Program-made: the position numbers and the translations under genes | Assembly (NCBI GenBank): GCA_947259215.1 | Contig: CAMYLJ010000040.1 | Span: forward strand, 1-61,224 | Direction of reading: 5' to 3' | Origin: an uncultured delta proteobacterium | GTDB lineage: Bacteria > Myxococcota_A > UBA9160 > JAFDET01 | Length of the DNA stretch: 61,224 bases | Part shown: positions 35,326-42,281 of the stretch, piece by piece | Position numbering within the stretch: the stretch's first letter is position 1 | Layout of the letters: every line of letters begins with the position of its first letter | The notes under the pieces: model-generated | What the model was told of the DNA's origin: nothing | Seen by the model: the letters and a program-made list of their open reading frames with translations, nothing else | Databases searched by the model: none

Positions 35326-36147
35326 ATGGCCATCCGGGCTCGCCAGACCGCTCTCCTGTGCCTTTGTGCGTCGCTGATCCCGATCCAGGCCCAGGCAGAG
35401 GGCGTACGGGAGGTCGCCACGCCCGCCTCGTCGCAGGCGGTGCTCGAGCGCGCCCTCGCCAACGTGAACAGCGACCGGCGGGAGCGGATCCGACTCACGA
35501 ACCTCACCGGGCACAACCAGGACGTGCGCGAGGTGGACGTCTGGCTGAAGCGCGACGACGACGGCTACCGGGTACTGGGAACCTTCCGCCAGCCCGGGGA
35601 CGTGCGCGGGACGTCCTTCCTGGTGCTGCCGGCGTCGGGCTCCGGGGCGGCGCGCGTCTCCGACAACCAGTACTTCGTCTACCTGCCCGCCCTGAAGAAG
35701 CTGCGCCGCATCAGCGGCGGCCAGCGCGGCGACGCCTTCTTCGGCACGAACCTCTCCCATGCCGACGTGGAGCCGCACCCGGCGAGCGACTACCACATCC
35801 TGTGGATGCGCTCGGCCGCCTACGACGGCGAGCCCGTCCACGTGCTGCGCCTGGCTCCGCGCTTCGACGGCGGCTACGACAACGTCGTCTTCACGGTGGC
35901 GCAGCAGGATGCGGCGATCCTGCGCATGACCCAGCTCGAGGAGGGACGGCCCACGCCGGTCCGCGAGATCCTCGCCCGGCGCGAGTGGCTCGAGCGCGTC
36001 GGCTCCCACGTGCTGCCGGGCAAGATGCTGGCGGTGGACGGGCGCACGGGGGAACGCACGCAGGTGGAGTTCCTCGAGCGCCAGGTGACGTCGGACATCC
36101 CGGAGTCGTACTTCTCCACCACGCACCTGCTCCGCCGCGGGCGCTAG
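35326..36147 (+). CDS. Periplasmic LolA-like lipoprotein-sorting family protein
   Basis: This 273-residue protein has a Sec signal (ALLCLCASLIPIQAQA, cleavage after QAQA). The mature part matches the outer-membrane lipoprotein-sorting (LolA-like) family that usually partners RND/MMPL-type exporters: VDVWLKRDDDGYRVLGTF, a DVRGTSFLV block, NQYFVYLPALKKLRRI, and DLxH-type FFGTNLSHADVEP. The fold is a half beta-barrel that carries lipid-like molecules. No exporter gene is nearby. ATG 35326 has GGGAGGA at 5 bases, whose first bases lie in the hairpin stem. It is followed by the Cys-rich protein on the same strand. Confidence 0.85.
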   Translation: MAIRARQTALLCLCASLIPIQAQAEGVREVATPASSQAVLERALANVNSDRRERIRLTNLTGHNQDVREVDVWLKRDDDGYRVLGTFRQPGDVRGTSFLVLPASGSGAARVSDNQYFVYLPALKKLRRISGGQRGDAFFGTNLSHADVEPHPASDYHILWMRSAAYDGEPVHVLRLAPRFDGGYDNVVFTVAQQDAAILRMTQLEEGRPTPVREILARREWLERVGSHVLPGKMLAVDGRTGERTQVEFLERQVTSDIPESYFSTTHLLRRGR

Positions 36148-36209
36148 AGCGCTACCCTCCGCTCGCGTCGCCCGGGGACGGCCGCACGACGCTCCGAAGG
36201 AGGGAATCG

Positions 36210-36662
36210 ATGACCGCCGCTGTCCGCACCGCCGCCTGCCTGACCCTGGCGCTCTGCCTCGTGCCGTGGACGGCCTCGGGCCAGGACCAGCCGCCTCCGC
36301 CGCGCGGTCCCGGTCCCGGCGGCGGCGTCTGCCACGCCGACGTGATGCGCCTGTGCAGCGCCGTGCGGGGCCAGCCCGGCGCGGTGGCGAGCTGCCTGGC
36401 CGAGCACAAGGACGAGCTGTCCGAAGCCTGCCAGGCGCAGGTGGAGCAGCGCAGCGCCCAGGGGCAGCGGATCGGCAGGCGGATTCAGCAGTCGTGCGCG
36501 GACGAGCTGGCCCGCTACTGCCCGGAGGCCCGCCCGGGCGGCGGCGGCCTCGGGCGCTGCCTGCGGCCGCACGAGGCGGACCTCTCCGAGGCCTGCCGCG
36601 CGGCGCTGCCGGAGCGCGGGCAAGGGGGACGCGGCGGCGGACGCGGCCGCCCCGCCCCGTAG
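36210..36662 (+). CDS. Secreted Cys-rich GLG1-repeat-like protein
   Basis: This 150-residue protein has a signal peptide (TAACLTLALCLVPWTASG). Two copies of a cysteine repeat follow: VCHADVMRLC...VASCLAEHKDELSEAC and SCADELARYC...LGRCLRPHEADLSEAC. Each has the C-x(5-6)-C-x(n)-C-L-x(2)-H-x(3)-L-S-x(2)-C spacing of cysteine-rich GLG1 repeats. The ends are proline- and glycine-rich ([21 protein letters not shown]). The role in bacteria is unknown; disulphide-linked periplasmic structure is expected. AAGGAGG is well placed before ATG 36210. A type B palindrome begins 4 bases after the stop. Confidence 0.8.
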   Translation: MTAAVRTAACLTLALCLVPWTASGQDQPPPPRGPGPGGGVCHADVMRLCSAVRGQPGAVASCLAEHKDELSEACQAQVEQRSAQGQRIGRRIQQSCADELARYCPEARPGGGGLGRCLRPHEADLSEACRAALPERGQGGRGGGRGRPAP

Positions 36663-36665
36663 CGC

Positions 36666-36743
36666 AGGGGACGTTGGTTCAGAAGTTAAGAAACTGCCCC
36701 CTTCGGAGGGGGCAGTTTCTTAACTTCTGAACCAACGTCCCCT
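36666..36743. repeat. Palindromic repeat, type B, long GC tip
   Basis: The outer arm is AGGGGACGTTGGTTCAGAAG, then TTAAGAAACTG; the tip is GCCCCC/GGGGGC around TTCGGA. Arms pair without mismatch outside the tip over about 31 bases. The right end gives the minus-strand gene at 36742 its TAG. It lies between the Cys-rich gene and that gene, which converge. Confidence 0.92.
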
Positions 36744-37473
36744 AAGGCGTGATCTCCTCGTACAGCGAGCGGCTCTCGAGAGTGCGGATCTCCGAGAGCC
36801 CCGAGAGGAGCTTCTGCCACTCGGCGTCGCTCGCGATCTTCGCCTGGTCGGAGACGTAGGTCGCGAGGTCGGGATAGACCACGCCGACGGCGACCGCGCC
36901 CGTGGCGGGTCCCGCGATCTCCGCGTGCCACATGCGCATGCTTCCACTGAGGCCCAGGCGTTCGTTGATGGCGGACGCGCCCCCCACCCGCTTGCGGTAG
37001 TCCTCGAGCCGGCCGGGCTTCACGCGCACCCCCGTCACGACGAGAACGCTGCCGGCACCCCCGGCGGGCGGGCTGGTCGAGATGTCGCGCCAGACGGCGT
37101 GGCTCTGGAGCGTGCGGATCGCCGGCAGACCGCTCATGATCCGCCGCCACTCGGCGTCCGCCTCGAGCTTCGCCTGGTTCTCGGCCCAGGCGGTCCCGTT
37201 CGGATACTCGACGCCCACGAGGACGCGGCCCGTCTGCGGACCCGCCGCAGTCGCCCTCCACATGCGCACCACCCCCGGGCTGCCGATCCGCTTCATCACC
37301 CCGGCGAGCTTCTTGACCTCGCCCCGGTACTGCTCGAGCTTCCCGGGCTTCACGTCCACGAGGTAGGCCTGGAGCACGGGCTCGTGGTGGGCGGCGCCAG
37401 CGGGTGCCGGAGCGGCCAGCCCGGCCAGGAACGGCGCAAGTGCCAGGGCCAGCGCGGCGATCGTACGGGTCAT
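36742..37473 (-). CDS. Secreted tandem-repeat protein, NIPSNAP/ABM-like fold
   Basis: This 243-residue protein has a signal peptide (ALALALAPFLAGLAAPAPAGA) and two homologous halves (about 33-130 and 142-243). Each half shows VxVKPGxLExYR, a RMWxAxxAGPxTG block, VGVxYPxxxxxxxxQAKxxxDAEW and IRTLxSxxxxxxI. The pattern of alternating strand and helix with a final EW fits the dimeric alpha+beta barrel (NIPSNAP, antibiotic-biosynthesis monooxygenase). Fusing two units would give an intramolecular dimer. Function is unknown. GGGGAG precedes ATG 37473. The TAG stop is formed with the end of the type B palindrome. Confidence 0.75.
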   Translation of the reverse strand: MTRTIAALALALAPFLAGLAAPAPAGAAHHEPVLQAYLVDVKPGKLEQYRGEVKKLAGVMKRIGSPGVVRMWRATAAGPQTGRVLVGVEYPNGTAWAENQAKLEADAEWRRIMSGLPAIRTLQSHAVWRDISTSPPAGGAGSVLVVTGVRVKPGRLEDYRKRVGGASAINERLGLSGSMRMWHAEIAGPATGAVAVGVVYPDLATYVSDQAKIASDAEWQKLLSGLSEIRTLESRSLYEEITP

Positions 37474-37558
37474 GGGATTCTCCCCTTCCTTCCCGACCCC
37501 CCCGGCGCGCATTCTACACGCGGAGGTGGCGCCGGGGGCTCCAAAAGGAAGAAATGGG

Positions 37559-38302
37559 TCAGCCGCGCGCGACCAGGCCCTCCGCCAGAGCCGCGTGGCT
37601 CTCGACGACGCCGTCCGCCTCCGCCAGGTGGCTGGAATCGTGGTGCGATTCCGTGATCCGCACGGTGAGCATGCCGGCGTTGCGCCCGCCCGCCACGTCG
37701 GTCCGCTTCAGGTCCCCGACGTGCACGCATCGCTGCGGCGCGACCGCCAGCGGCTCCAGCGCCGCGCGGAAGATCTCCGGCCGAGGCTTCGGCACCCCCA
37801 CCTCGTCGGAGAACGCCTGCACCTCGAGGTGCTCGAGCAGCCCGTGCCGCTCCAGGTGCTGCCGCACCACGCGGCCCGGCGTGAGCCCCGTGTCGCAGAT
37901 GAGCGCCGTGCGCACGCCGCGCTCGCGGAGCGCCGCCAGCAGGTCGCGCGCGCCGCGGAGCGGCAGCACGCGACTCGTGTGGGAGGCCTCCTGCCAGTGC
38001 GCCACCAGATGCTCGTAGGCGATGCCGGCGGGCTCGATCTTCAGGATCTCGAGGGCCCAGGTGGCGATCTCCGGGGCGCCGCTGGCCTGCTCCCGGCGCC
38101 AGAGGTTCATGTGCCGCTGCCACGCCATGTCGAAGGCGGCGCCCACCTGCTCGCGCGTCGCGGGGTGACCGCCTTCCACCGCGGCCTCGTGCAGGGCTCC
38201 CACCCGGCGGGCGTGGGCATGGGTCCAGTCCGCTTCCTGGAGGAGGGTGTTCCAGCAGTCGAAGGTCACCGCCTCCGGCAGGCCGTCGAGGGGGAGCTTC
38301 AC
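37559..38302 (-). CDS. HAD-superfamily hydrolase (subclass I cap)
   Basis: This 247-residue HAD hydrolase has motif I TFDCWNTLLQE, motif II in TALICDTGLTPG, the lysine in GVPKPRPEIFRAAL, and motif IV HVGDLKRTDVAGG. The helical cap lies between motifs I and II (about 25-95), as in haloacid dehalogenase and phosphoglycolate phosphatase types. Motif I ends CWNT instead of the common DGTL, as in haloacid-dehalogenase-type and 5'-nucleotidase-like members; the second Asp is therefore absent. GTG 38302 overlaps the TGA of the ATPase gene (GTGA), so the pair is translationally coupled. Confidence 0.85.
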   Translation of the reverse strand: MKLPLDGLPEAVTFDCWNTLLQEADWTHAHARRVGALHEAAVEGGHPATREQVGAAFDMAWQRHMNLWRREQASGAPEIATWALEILKIEPAGIAYEHLVAHWQEASHTSRVLPLRGARDLLAALRERGVRTALICDTGLTPGRVVRQHLERHGLLEHLEVQAFSDEVGVPKPRPEIFRAALEPLAVAPQRCVHVGDLKRTDVAGGRNAGMLTVRITESHHDSSHLAEADGVVESHAALAEGLVARG

Positions 38303-39588
38303 TCGCCGTAGCCCTCCGGCCAGAGCGGCAGGCGCGCCGCCACGTCGGCGACGCTCTCCTCCAGCGGGCGCGCGGTGTCGAGGACGACGCGCTCGTCCGG
38401 GGCAATCTCGTCGGGCGGCTCCCACTTGTCCCGGTACGCGGCGTAGAGGGTCTGCCAGCCGCGCGCATCCGGGGGAGCGGCGGCGTCGCGCTCGGCCAGG
38501 CGGCGGTGCGCCACGTCGGCCGCCACCCGGCACTCGACGAAGCGGAACGGAACGCCGTGGCGCTCGGCCAGCGCGCGTGCGGCCCGGCGTCGGACGGCGG
38601 TGGGAAAACCTCCGTCGAGCACGACCGGCCGGCCGGAGTCGAGGACCGCGGCGGCCGAGTCGAAGAGCACCCGGTAGGCGGCATCCTCGACGCCCGGGGC
38701 GAAGCCCTCCAGGCGCTGGGCGACGTCGGCGGGCTGGCCGGGCGCGGCGCCCGCGACGAACTCGCGCACGTGATCGCCGACGACGCGCGGCGCCGCCAGG
38801 CGCAACGCCAGCGCGCGGGCCAGCGTGCTCTTGCCGCTGGCCACGAGGCCGCCGAGCGCGACGACCGCCGGGGGGAGGAGTGGCCTGCGCGCGGTGGCGC
38901 GGGCCAGCTGGAGGTAGCGGCGCGCGTCGGCGTCCGCGCACTCGCGCTCGGAGATGGAGGCGCGCGGGTCGCGGGCCCGGCGCACGGCGCGGAGCGCCCG
39001 GGCGCAGGCACCGTCGCGCTCGTGGAAGTCCACCACCCGGTAGAGCGCGTAGTCGTCGGACTCGTCCGCGTAGGCGGCCAGCAGGCGCTCGGCCAGCTCG
39101 CTGTGGCCGCGGCTCGCGAGCTCGAGCGACGGACCGGCCACGGCGGCGCAGACGTCGCTGCAGGTCTCCCCGTCCTCGGCATCGCCCACGACGACGCGCC
39201 CGTCGTCGGCGATCCACAGCTGCGAGAGGCTCGGGGCCGCCACGCCGCAGCGCACCCGCCGCGCATCGATGCGGGCCTCGAGCCAGTCCGCGTGCGCGGC
39301 CAGAAAGCGCTCCTGGAGGGCCGCCACCTCGCGCACCGCCGCCACGGACTCGACGGCGACGCGCTCCGCCTCGGCCACCAGCGCCTTGCTGCGCGCCGCC
39401 AGCGCCTCGGGACCCGCGTGGCGGGCGGACTCGGGATCCACGGGTGCAGCGGCGTGCTCCAGTGCCAGCTGTCGGGCGAGGGCGCCGAGCTCCGCCTCCC
39501 CGAGCCGGCCCGCGGCCAGACGCGCGTCGGCCCGGTCGGCATCCGCTCGGCCAGACTCCCCCTTCGCGCGCTCGCTTCCCACCGCCAT
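38299..39588 (-). CDS. APH-like/AAA ATPase fusion lacking the kinase N-lobe
   Basis: This 429-residue protein resembles the two-domain family annotated as aminoglycoside phosphotransferase/ATP-binding protein. The C-terminal half is a small P-loop kinase: Walker A GGLVASGKST near 250, VVLDGGFPT, and a zeta-toxin-like ending. The N-terminal half contains only the C-lobe part of an APH-like kinase (WIADDGRVVVGDAEDGE corresponding to the DFE-type region). The usual first 100 or so residues with the VFL...YK lysine are missing. Upstream sequence in this frame is short and unrelated. Either the start of the gene has been lost or this is a reduced form. Coupled to the HAD gene. Confidence 0.7.
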   Translation of the reverse strand: MAVGSERAKGESGRADADRADARLAAGRLGEAELGALARQLALEHAAAPVDPESARHAGPEALAARSKALVAEAERVAVESVAAVREVAALQERFLAAHADWLEARIDARRVRCGVAAPSLSQLWIADDGRVVVGDAEDGETCSDVCAAVAGPSLELASRGHSELAERLLAAYADESDDYALYRVVDFHERDGACARALRAVRRARDPRASISERECADADARRYLQLARATARRPLLPPAVVALGGLVASGKSTLARALALRLAAPRVVGDHVREFVAGAAPGQPADVAQRLEGFAPGVEDAAYRVLFDSAAAVLDSGRPVVLDGGFPTAVRRRAARALAERHGVPFRFVECRVAADVAHRRLAERDAAAPPDARGWQTLYAAYRDKWEPPDEIAPDERVVLDTARPLEESVADVAARLPLWPEGYGE

Positions 39589-39645
39589 GCGCGGAGAATA
39601 GGGATCGCCAGGGCCCCCGACACCGCCGGCTTCCCGACAGGCTGG

Positions 39646-40101
39646 CTATCTGCTTTCAGGCGCTCCCGTCGCGGCATCGGCATCGGGAGGATGCGACCGG
39701 CAGCGGGAAGGCGCCGTCGCGAACTCCAACCAGGCGATCAGCTGGCCCCGCGCGCCGGGCTCCGGCACGCCGGCGTAGGTCATGTGGGTTCCCGGGACGA
39801 AGCCGGGCGGATCGCGCAGGAAGGCGTCGAGGCTCTCGGGACTCCAGACGATTCCGGAGCGCCGCATCGCCTCGGAGTACGGGAAGCCCGGGACCGTGCC
39901 TGCCCGGCGACCGAAGAGCCCGCAGTGCCGGGGTCCCACGCGGTCGTACTCGATCGCGTGGCAGGCGAGACAGCGACCGTAGACGTCCCGACCGGCATCC
40001 AGGTCGGCCGCCTGCATCGGGTCGCCGTTCGCGGCCAGCGCAGCCGCGAGGGCTGCGCTGGCGACGACGATCGCGGCTCCCAGCGCCGCCGCGCGCTTCA
40101 C
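39646..40101 (-). CDS. Periplasmic class I cytochrome c
   Basis: This 151-residue protein has a signal peptide (GAAIVVASAALAAALAANG). The haem-binding motif is CLACH and the axial methionine is in GTHMTYAGV. Text such as YDRVGPRHCGLFGRRAGTVPGFPYSEAM matches the cytochrome c2-like small mono-haem class. It shuttles electrons in the periplasm. The ATG overlaps the stop of the ferritin-like gene by 4 bases (ATGA), so the two are co-translated. The C-terminal 15 residues are Ala/Asp/Pro-rich. It is the second gene of the operon read leftward from the ECF promoter pair. Confidence 0.92.
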   Translation of the reverse strand: MKRAAALGAAIVVASAALAAALAANGDPMQAADLDAGRDVYGRCLACHAIEYDRVGPRHCGLFGRRAGTVPGFPYSEAMRRSGIVWSPESLDAFLRDPPGFVPGTHMTYAGVPEPGARGQLIAWLEFATAPSRCRSHPPDADAATGAPESR

Positions 40102-40685
40102 GAGACGAAAGCGACCGGCACCGGATTCTCCCCGAGGACGTAGCGCAGCACCGACCAGTGCATCGCCTCGTCTCCGAGGATGCTCGCCGCAGCCTTCGCC
40201 AGCTCCCGGTTTCCGAAGAGCGGCACCGCTCCCAGGTACGCGCTCACCGCACCCTTCTCGAGACCGGCCGCGAAGCGCAGCACGTCCGTCTGGCTCTGGA
40301 ACTGATCGACCGGAAAGGCGTAGCTGGCTCGAGGCTCCGCCGCCGTGCCCTCGAGCGCGCGCACGGTCCTGGCGAGCAGCGCGATGTGCTCCTTGTGGTG
40401 GCCCTGGAACTGGAGCGCGAGATCGAGCGCATCCTGCGCGAGGAGACCGCTCTCGGCACCCACCTGGTAGGCCGCTACAGCCTCGTGCTCAGCGGCCAGG
40501 GCCGTGTTCAGAATGCGTGCGTCTGCCGACGGATCTGCGGCACGCGCCTGCCGTGCTGCCAACAGGCCCGGCGCTCCCGCCAGCAGGCCGACGGCCACCG
40601 CCGAGAGGGTCGCACCGCCGCCTGCGAGCACGCTCCGGCGGGAGACGCGAGTCGCGGCGGGAAGAACGGAAGGGGACTTGCGCAC
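40098..40685 (-). CDS. Tat-exported ferritin-like protein
   Basis: This 195-residue protein begins with a twin-arginine signal (SRRSVLAGGG, then a long Ala/Leu stretch). The mature part is four helices with carboxylate/histidine pairs typical of ferritin-like proteins: AEHEAVAAYQ, HHKEHIALLA, EKGAVSAYLG and GDEAMHWSVL. A di-iron or di-manganese centre is expected; Tat export fits folding and metal loading before secretion. A role in oxidative-stress defence is inference. GTG 40685 has GAGGAGGAA upstream. It is divergent from the ECF sigma gene across a 134-base region holding mirrored promoter motifs, and is coupled to the cytochrome c gene. Confidence 0.88.
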   Translation of the reverse strand: MRKSPSVLPAATRVSRRSVLAGGGATLSAVAVGLLAGAPGLLAARQARAADPSADARILNTALAAEHEAVAAYQVGAESGLLAQDALDLALQFQGHHKEHIALLARTVRALEGTAAEPRASYAFPVDQFQSQTDVLRFAAGLEKGAVSAYLGAVPLFGNRELAKAAASILGDEAMHWSVLRYVLGENPVPVAFVS

Positions 40686-40737
40686 GGGAGTTCCTCCTCT
40701 GGGCTCTGGCGCCCTCCAGCGGGCACCGTCACCATCG

Positions 40738-40762
40738 GACGGGGCGCGATCCGAAAGGTTCC
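40738..40762 (-). promoter_or_regulatory. Predicted ECF sigma promoter for the ferritin-like/cytochrome operon
   Basis: On the minus strand GGAACC (40757-40762) is followed after exactly 15 bases by CGTC (40738-40741), close to the -35 GGAAC and -10 CGTC/GTC consensus of many ECF sigma factors. The ferritin-like GTG is 50 bases further on. The plus-strand twin has the same boxes and spacing. Confidence 0.65.
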
Positions 40763-40774
40763 CGGGAACCTTTC
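40753..40774. promoter_or_regulatory. 22-bp perfect palindrome between divergent promoters
   Basis: GAAAGGTTCCC (40753-40763) is followed directly by its exact reverse complement. The palindrome contains both opposed GGAACC -35 boxes, two bases apart. It could arise simply from placing two -35 regions back to back, or could also bind a dimeric regulator. It lies in the 134-base gap between the ferritin-like and sigma-factor genes. Confidence 0.8.
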
Positions 40775-40789
40775 CGGCGCTCGCGCGTC
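40765..40789 (+). promoter_or_regulatory. Predicted autoregulatory ECF sigma promoter
   Basis: GGAACC (40765-40770), 15 bases, then CGTC (40786-40789) precede the sigma gene start at 40820 by about 30 bases. The arrangement mirrors the minus-strand promoter. It suggests that the sigma factor transcribes its own gene and the divergent operon. Confidence 0.65.
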
Positions 40790-40819
40790 CATCGGGGAGA
40801 ACCGATGCACGGAGACCCC

Positions 40820-41497
40820 ATGGAGCCGTTTCCGCCCCTCCCCGCGGCCGACCTCGGCCTGAGCGACGAGGAGGTCGTCGCCCGCGTGCGGGCGGGCGAA
40901 CCCGCGCTCTACGAGATCCTGATGCGCCGCTACAACCAGCTCCTCTACCGCTCCGTGCGCTCGATCCTGCGGGACGAGGGAGAGGTCGAGGACGTGCTCC
41001 AGGACGCCTACCTGGCCGCCTTCCAGCATCTCGACGACTTCGCAGGCCGCTCGCTCGTCTCCACCTGGCTGGTACGGATCGCGATCAACAAGGCCCTCGA
41101 CCGCCTGCGGCGCAGCTCCCGGCTGGTGGGTCTCGACGGCTGGCCGGAGGAGGACCTCGTGGCCCAGTCCCCCCCGCTCCCGGTCCGACCCGACCCGGAG
41201 GCCCAGAGCTCCGCCCGCGAGCTTGCGCGCCTCCTCGCCGAGGCGATCGACGTCCTCCCGGCGCGCTACCGCGCCGTCTACATGCTGCGCGAGGTAGAGG
41301 GTCTCGACACGCGGGAGGCCGCGGCCTGCCTCGATCTGCCGGAGGCCACCGTGAAGACGCGTCTCCACCGGGCTCGAGCTCGCCTGCGCGACGAGCTCGA
41401 GCGCTTGGCAGGCACGTCGGCGGGCGAGACCTTCAGCTTCGGTGCCGGTCGCTGCGACGCCCTCGTCGCCCGCGTGCTCGCACGCATCACGAGCTGA
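40820..41497 (+). CDS. ECF-type RNA polymerase sigma factor
   Basis: This 225-residue sigma factor has region 2 (YEILMRRYNQLLYRSVRSIL, EDVLQDAYLAAFQ, VSTWLVRIAINKALD) and region 4 (LPARYRAVYMLREVEGLD, then TREAAACLDLPEATVKTRL) with the usual arginine-rich helix after it. Regions 1 and 3 are absent, as in the extracytoplasmic-function group. ATG 40820 is preferred to ATG 40805 because GGAG lies 5-6 bases before it. No anti-sigma factor gene is adjacent; the divergent ferritin-like/cytochrome c operon takes that place. About 30 extra residues follow region 4 and end with a Cys. Control could be by transcription level, by an unlinked anti-sigma, or by the tail. Confidence 0.92.
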   Translation: MEPFPPLPAADLGLSDEEVVARVRAGEPALYEILMRRYNQLLYRSVRSILRDEGEVEDVLQDAYLAAFQHLDDFAGRSLVSTWLVRIAINKALDRLRRSSRLVGLDGWPEEDLVAQSPPLPVRPDPEAQSSARELARLLAEAIDVLPARYRAVYMLREVEGLDTREAAACLDLPEATVKTRLHRARARLRDELERLAGTSAGETFSFGAGRCDALVARVLARITS

Positions 41498-41525
41498 GTC
41501 GCGCGCCTTCGCTCCCCGACACCGC

Positions 41526-41759
41526 CTAGGCGGTCAGGTAGAGGAACTCCTCCTGCACCACCTTGCCGTTCTTGATGGTGTAGAGGCCCACCTCGTTCAG
41601 CCGCATGCGCTGGCCGCTCGGCTTGTTGGTGACGTCCATGTCGAAGTGGACCACGAACTGGTCGACACGGTGGCCGCAGAAGGGGCCGGTGGCCTGGTTC
41701 TTGCCGACTTCGATTGCGGACGACAGGGGGGTCTCCTCTTCTGGGTTGCGGGCGGGCAT
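41526..41759 (-). pseudogene. SnoaL/NTF2-like fragment (C-terminal part)
   Basis: The 77-residue frame ends with VDQFVVHFDMDVTNKPSGQR, then MRLNEVGLYTIKNGKVVQEE, which look like the last three strands of a SnoaL/NTF2-like fold. The N-terminal helix and the pocket-forming first strands of this usually 110-140 residue family are missing. The start region (MPARNPEEETPLSSAIEVGK) has no good ribosome site. It lies 21 bases after the PPOX gene stop, on the same strand. It is best read as a remnant, but a short functional relative cannot be excluded. A complete SnoaL-like protein is at 50823-51299. Confidence 0.5.
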
Positions 41760-41780
41760 GCCCGGCTTGGCTGGTCTTCC

Positions 41781-42227
41781 TCAGCTCCCGGCCGACACCA
41801 CGCGGTCGACCGCCACCTCGGAAGCCGCCCAGCTCCGCACCCGCTCGGCCTCGATCCGCAGCAGCAGCGGGGCGTCGGGGTCGCGGAAGACCGGCGTGCG
41901 GGCGTACTGGGGGTACTTCGCGCGCAACGCCGCGGCGGCGGCGTCCGCGTCTCCCGACGCGCCTTCCACCACGCTCGCGTGCCCGTCGACGCGCAGCCAC
42001 CAGAGGCGGCGCCAGTCCTCGTCGTAGTGATCCAGCAGCAAGGTCACCTCGGGGTGCGCACGCACGTGGCGCACCCGCGCAAGCTCGGACACGTCCGGGC
42101 GCTTGGGCTTGGCGTCCACGGGCGACCAGAGAACGCCCGCGTGGCGCGCGAACACCACCGGCACCAGGTGCGGGCGCCCGGAGGGAGCACGCGTCCCGAG
42201 CCGCGCCACGGGCCACGCTGCCAGCAA
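41781..42227 (-). CDS. PPOX-family protein, Rv0121-type (putative F420/flavin enzyme)
   Basis: This protein of at least 148 residues has the split-barrel of pyridoxamine-phosphate-oxidase-like enzymes: RLGTRAPSGRPHLVPVVFA, VDAKPKRPDV, VTLLLDHYDEDWRRLWWLR and, at the end, RSWAASE. These words fit the Rv0121-type group often labelled F420-dependent. The family usually begins a few residues before the TTG 42227 used here. A strong GGGAGGAA lies further upstream, where the only codon at normal spacing is ATC 42257. The true start is therefore uncertain. It follows the LLM-type gene, another possible F420 enzyme, in the same direction. Confidence 0.78.
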   Translation of the reverse strand: MLAAWPVARLGTRAPSGRPHLVPVVFARHAGVLWSPVDAKPKRPDVSELARVRHVRAHPEVTLLLDHYDEDWRRLWWLRVDGHASVVEGASGDADAAAAALRAKYPQYARTPVFRDPDAPLLLRIEAERVRSWAASEVAVDRVVSAGS

Positions 42228-42281
42228 CGCCTCGATGCGGTCGGGCGGAAGCTCGATGGCCAGTTCCTCCCGCGACGACGG

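Noticed and set aside
37470-39683. 737-codon minus-strand frame spanning the HAD and ATPase genes
   Set aside because: It is a shifted frame of the two real genes, which have clear HAD and Walker motifs and a GTGA junction.
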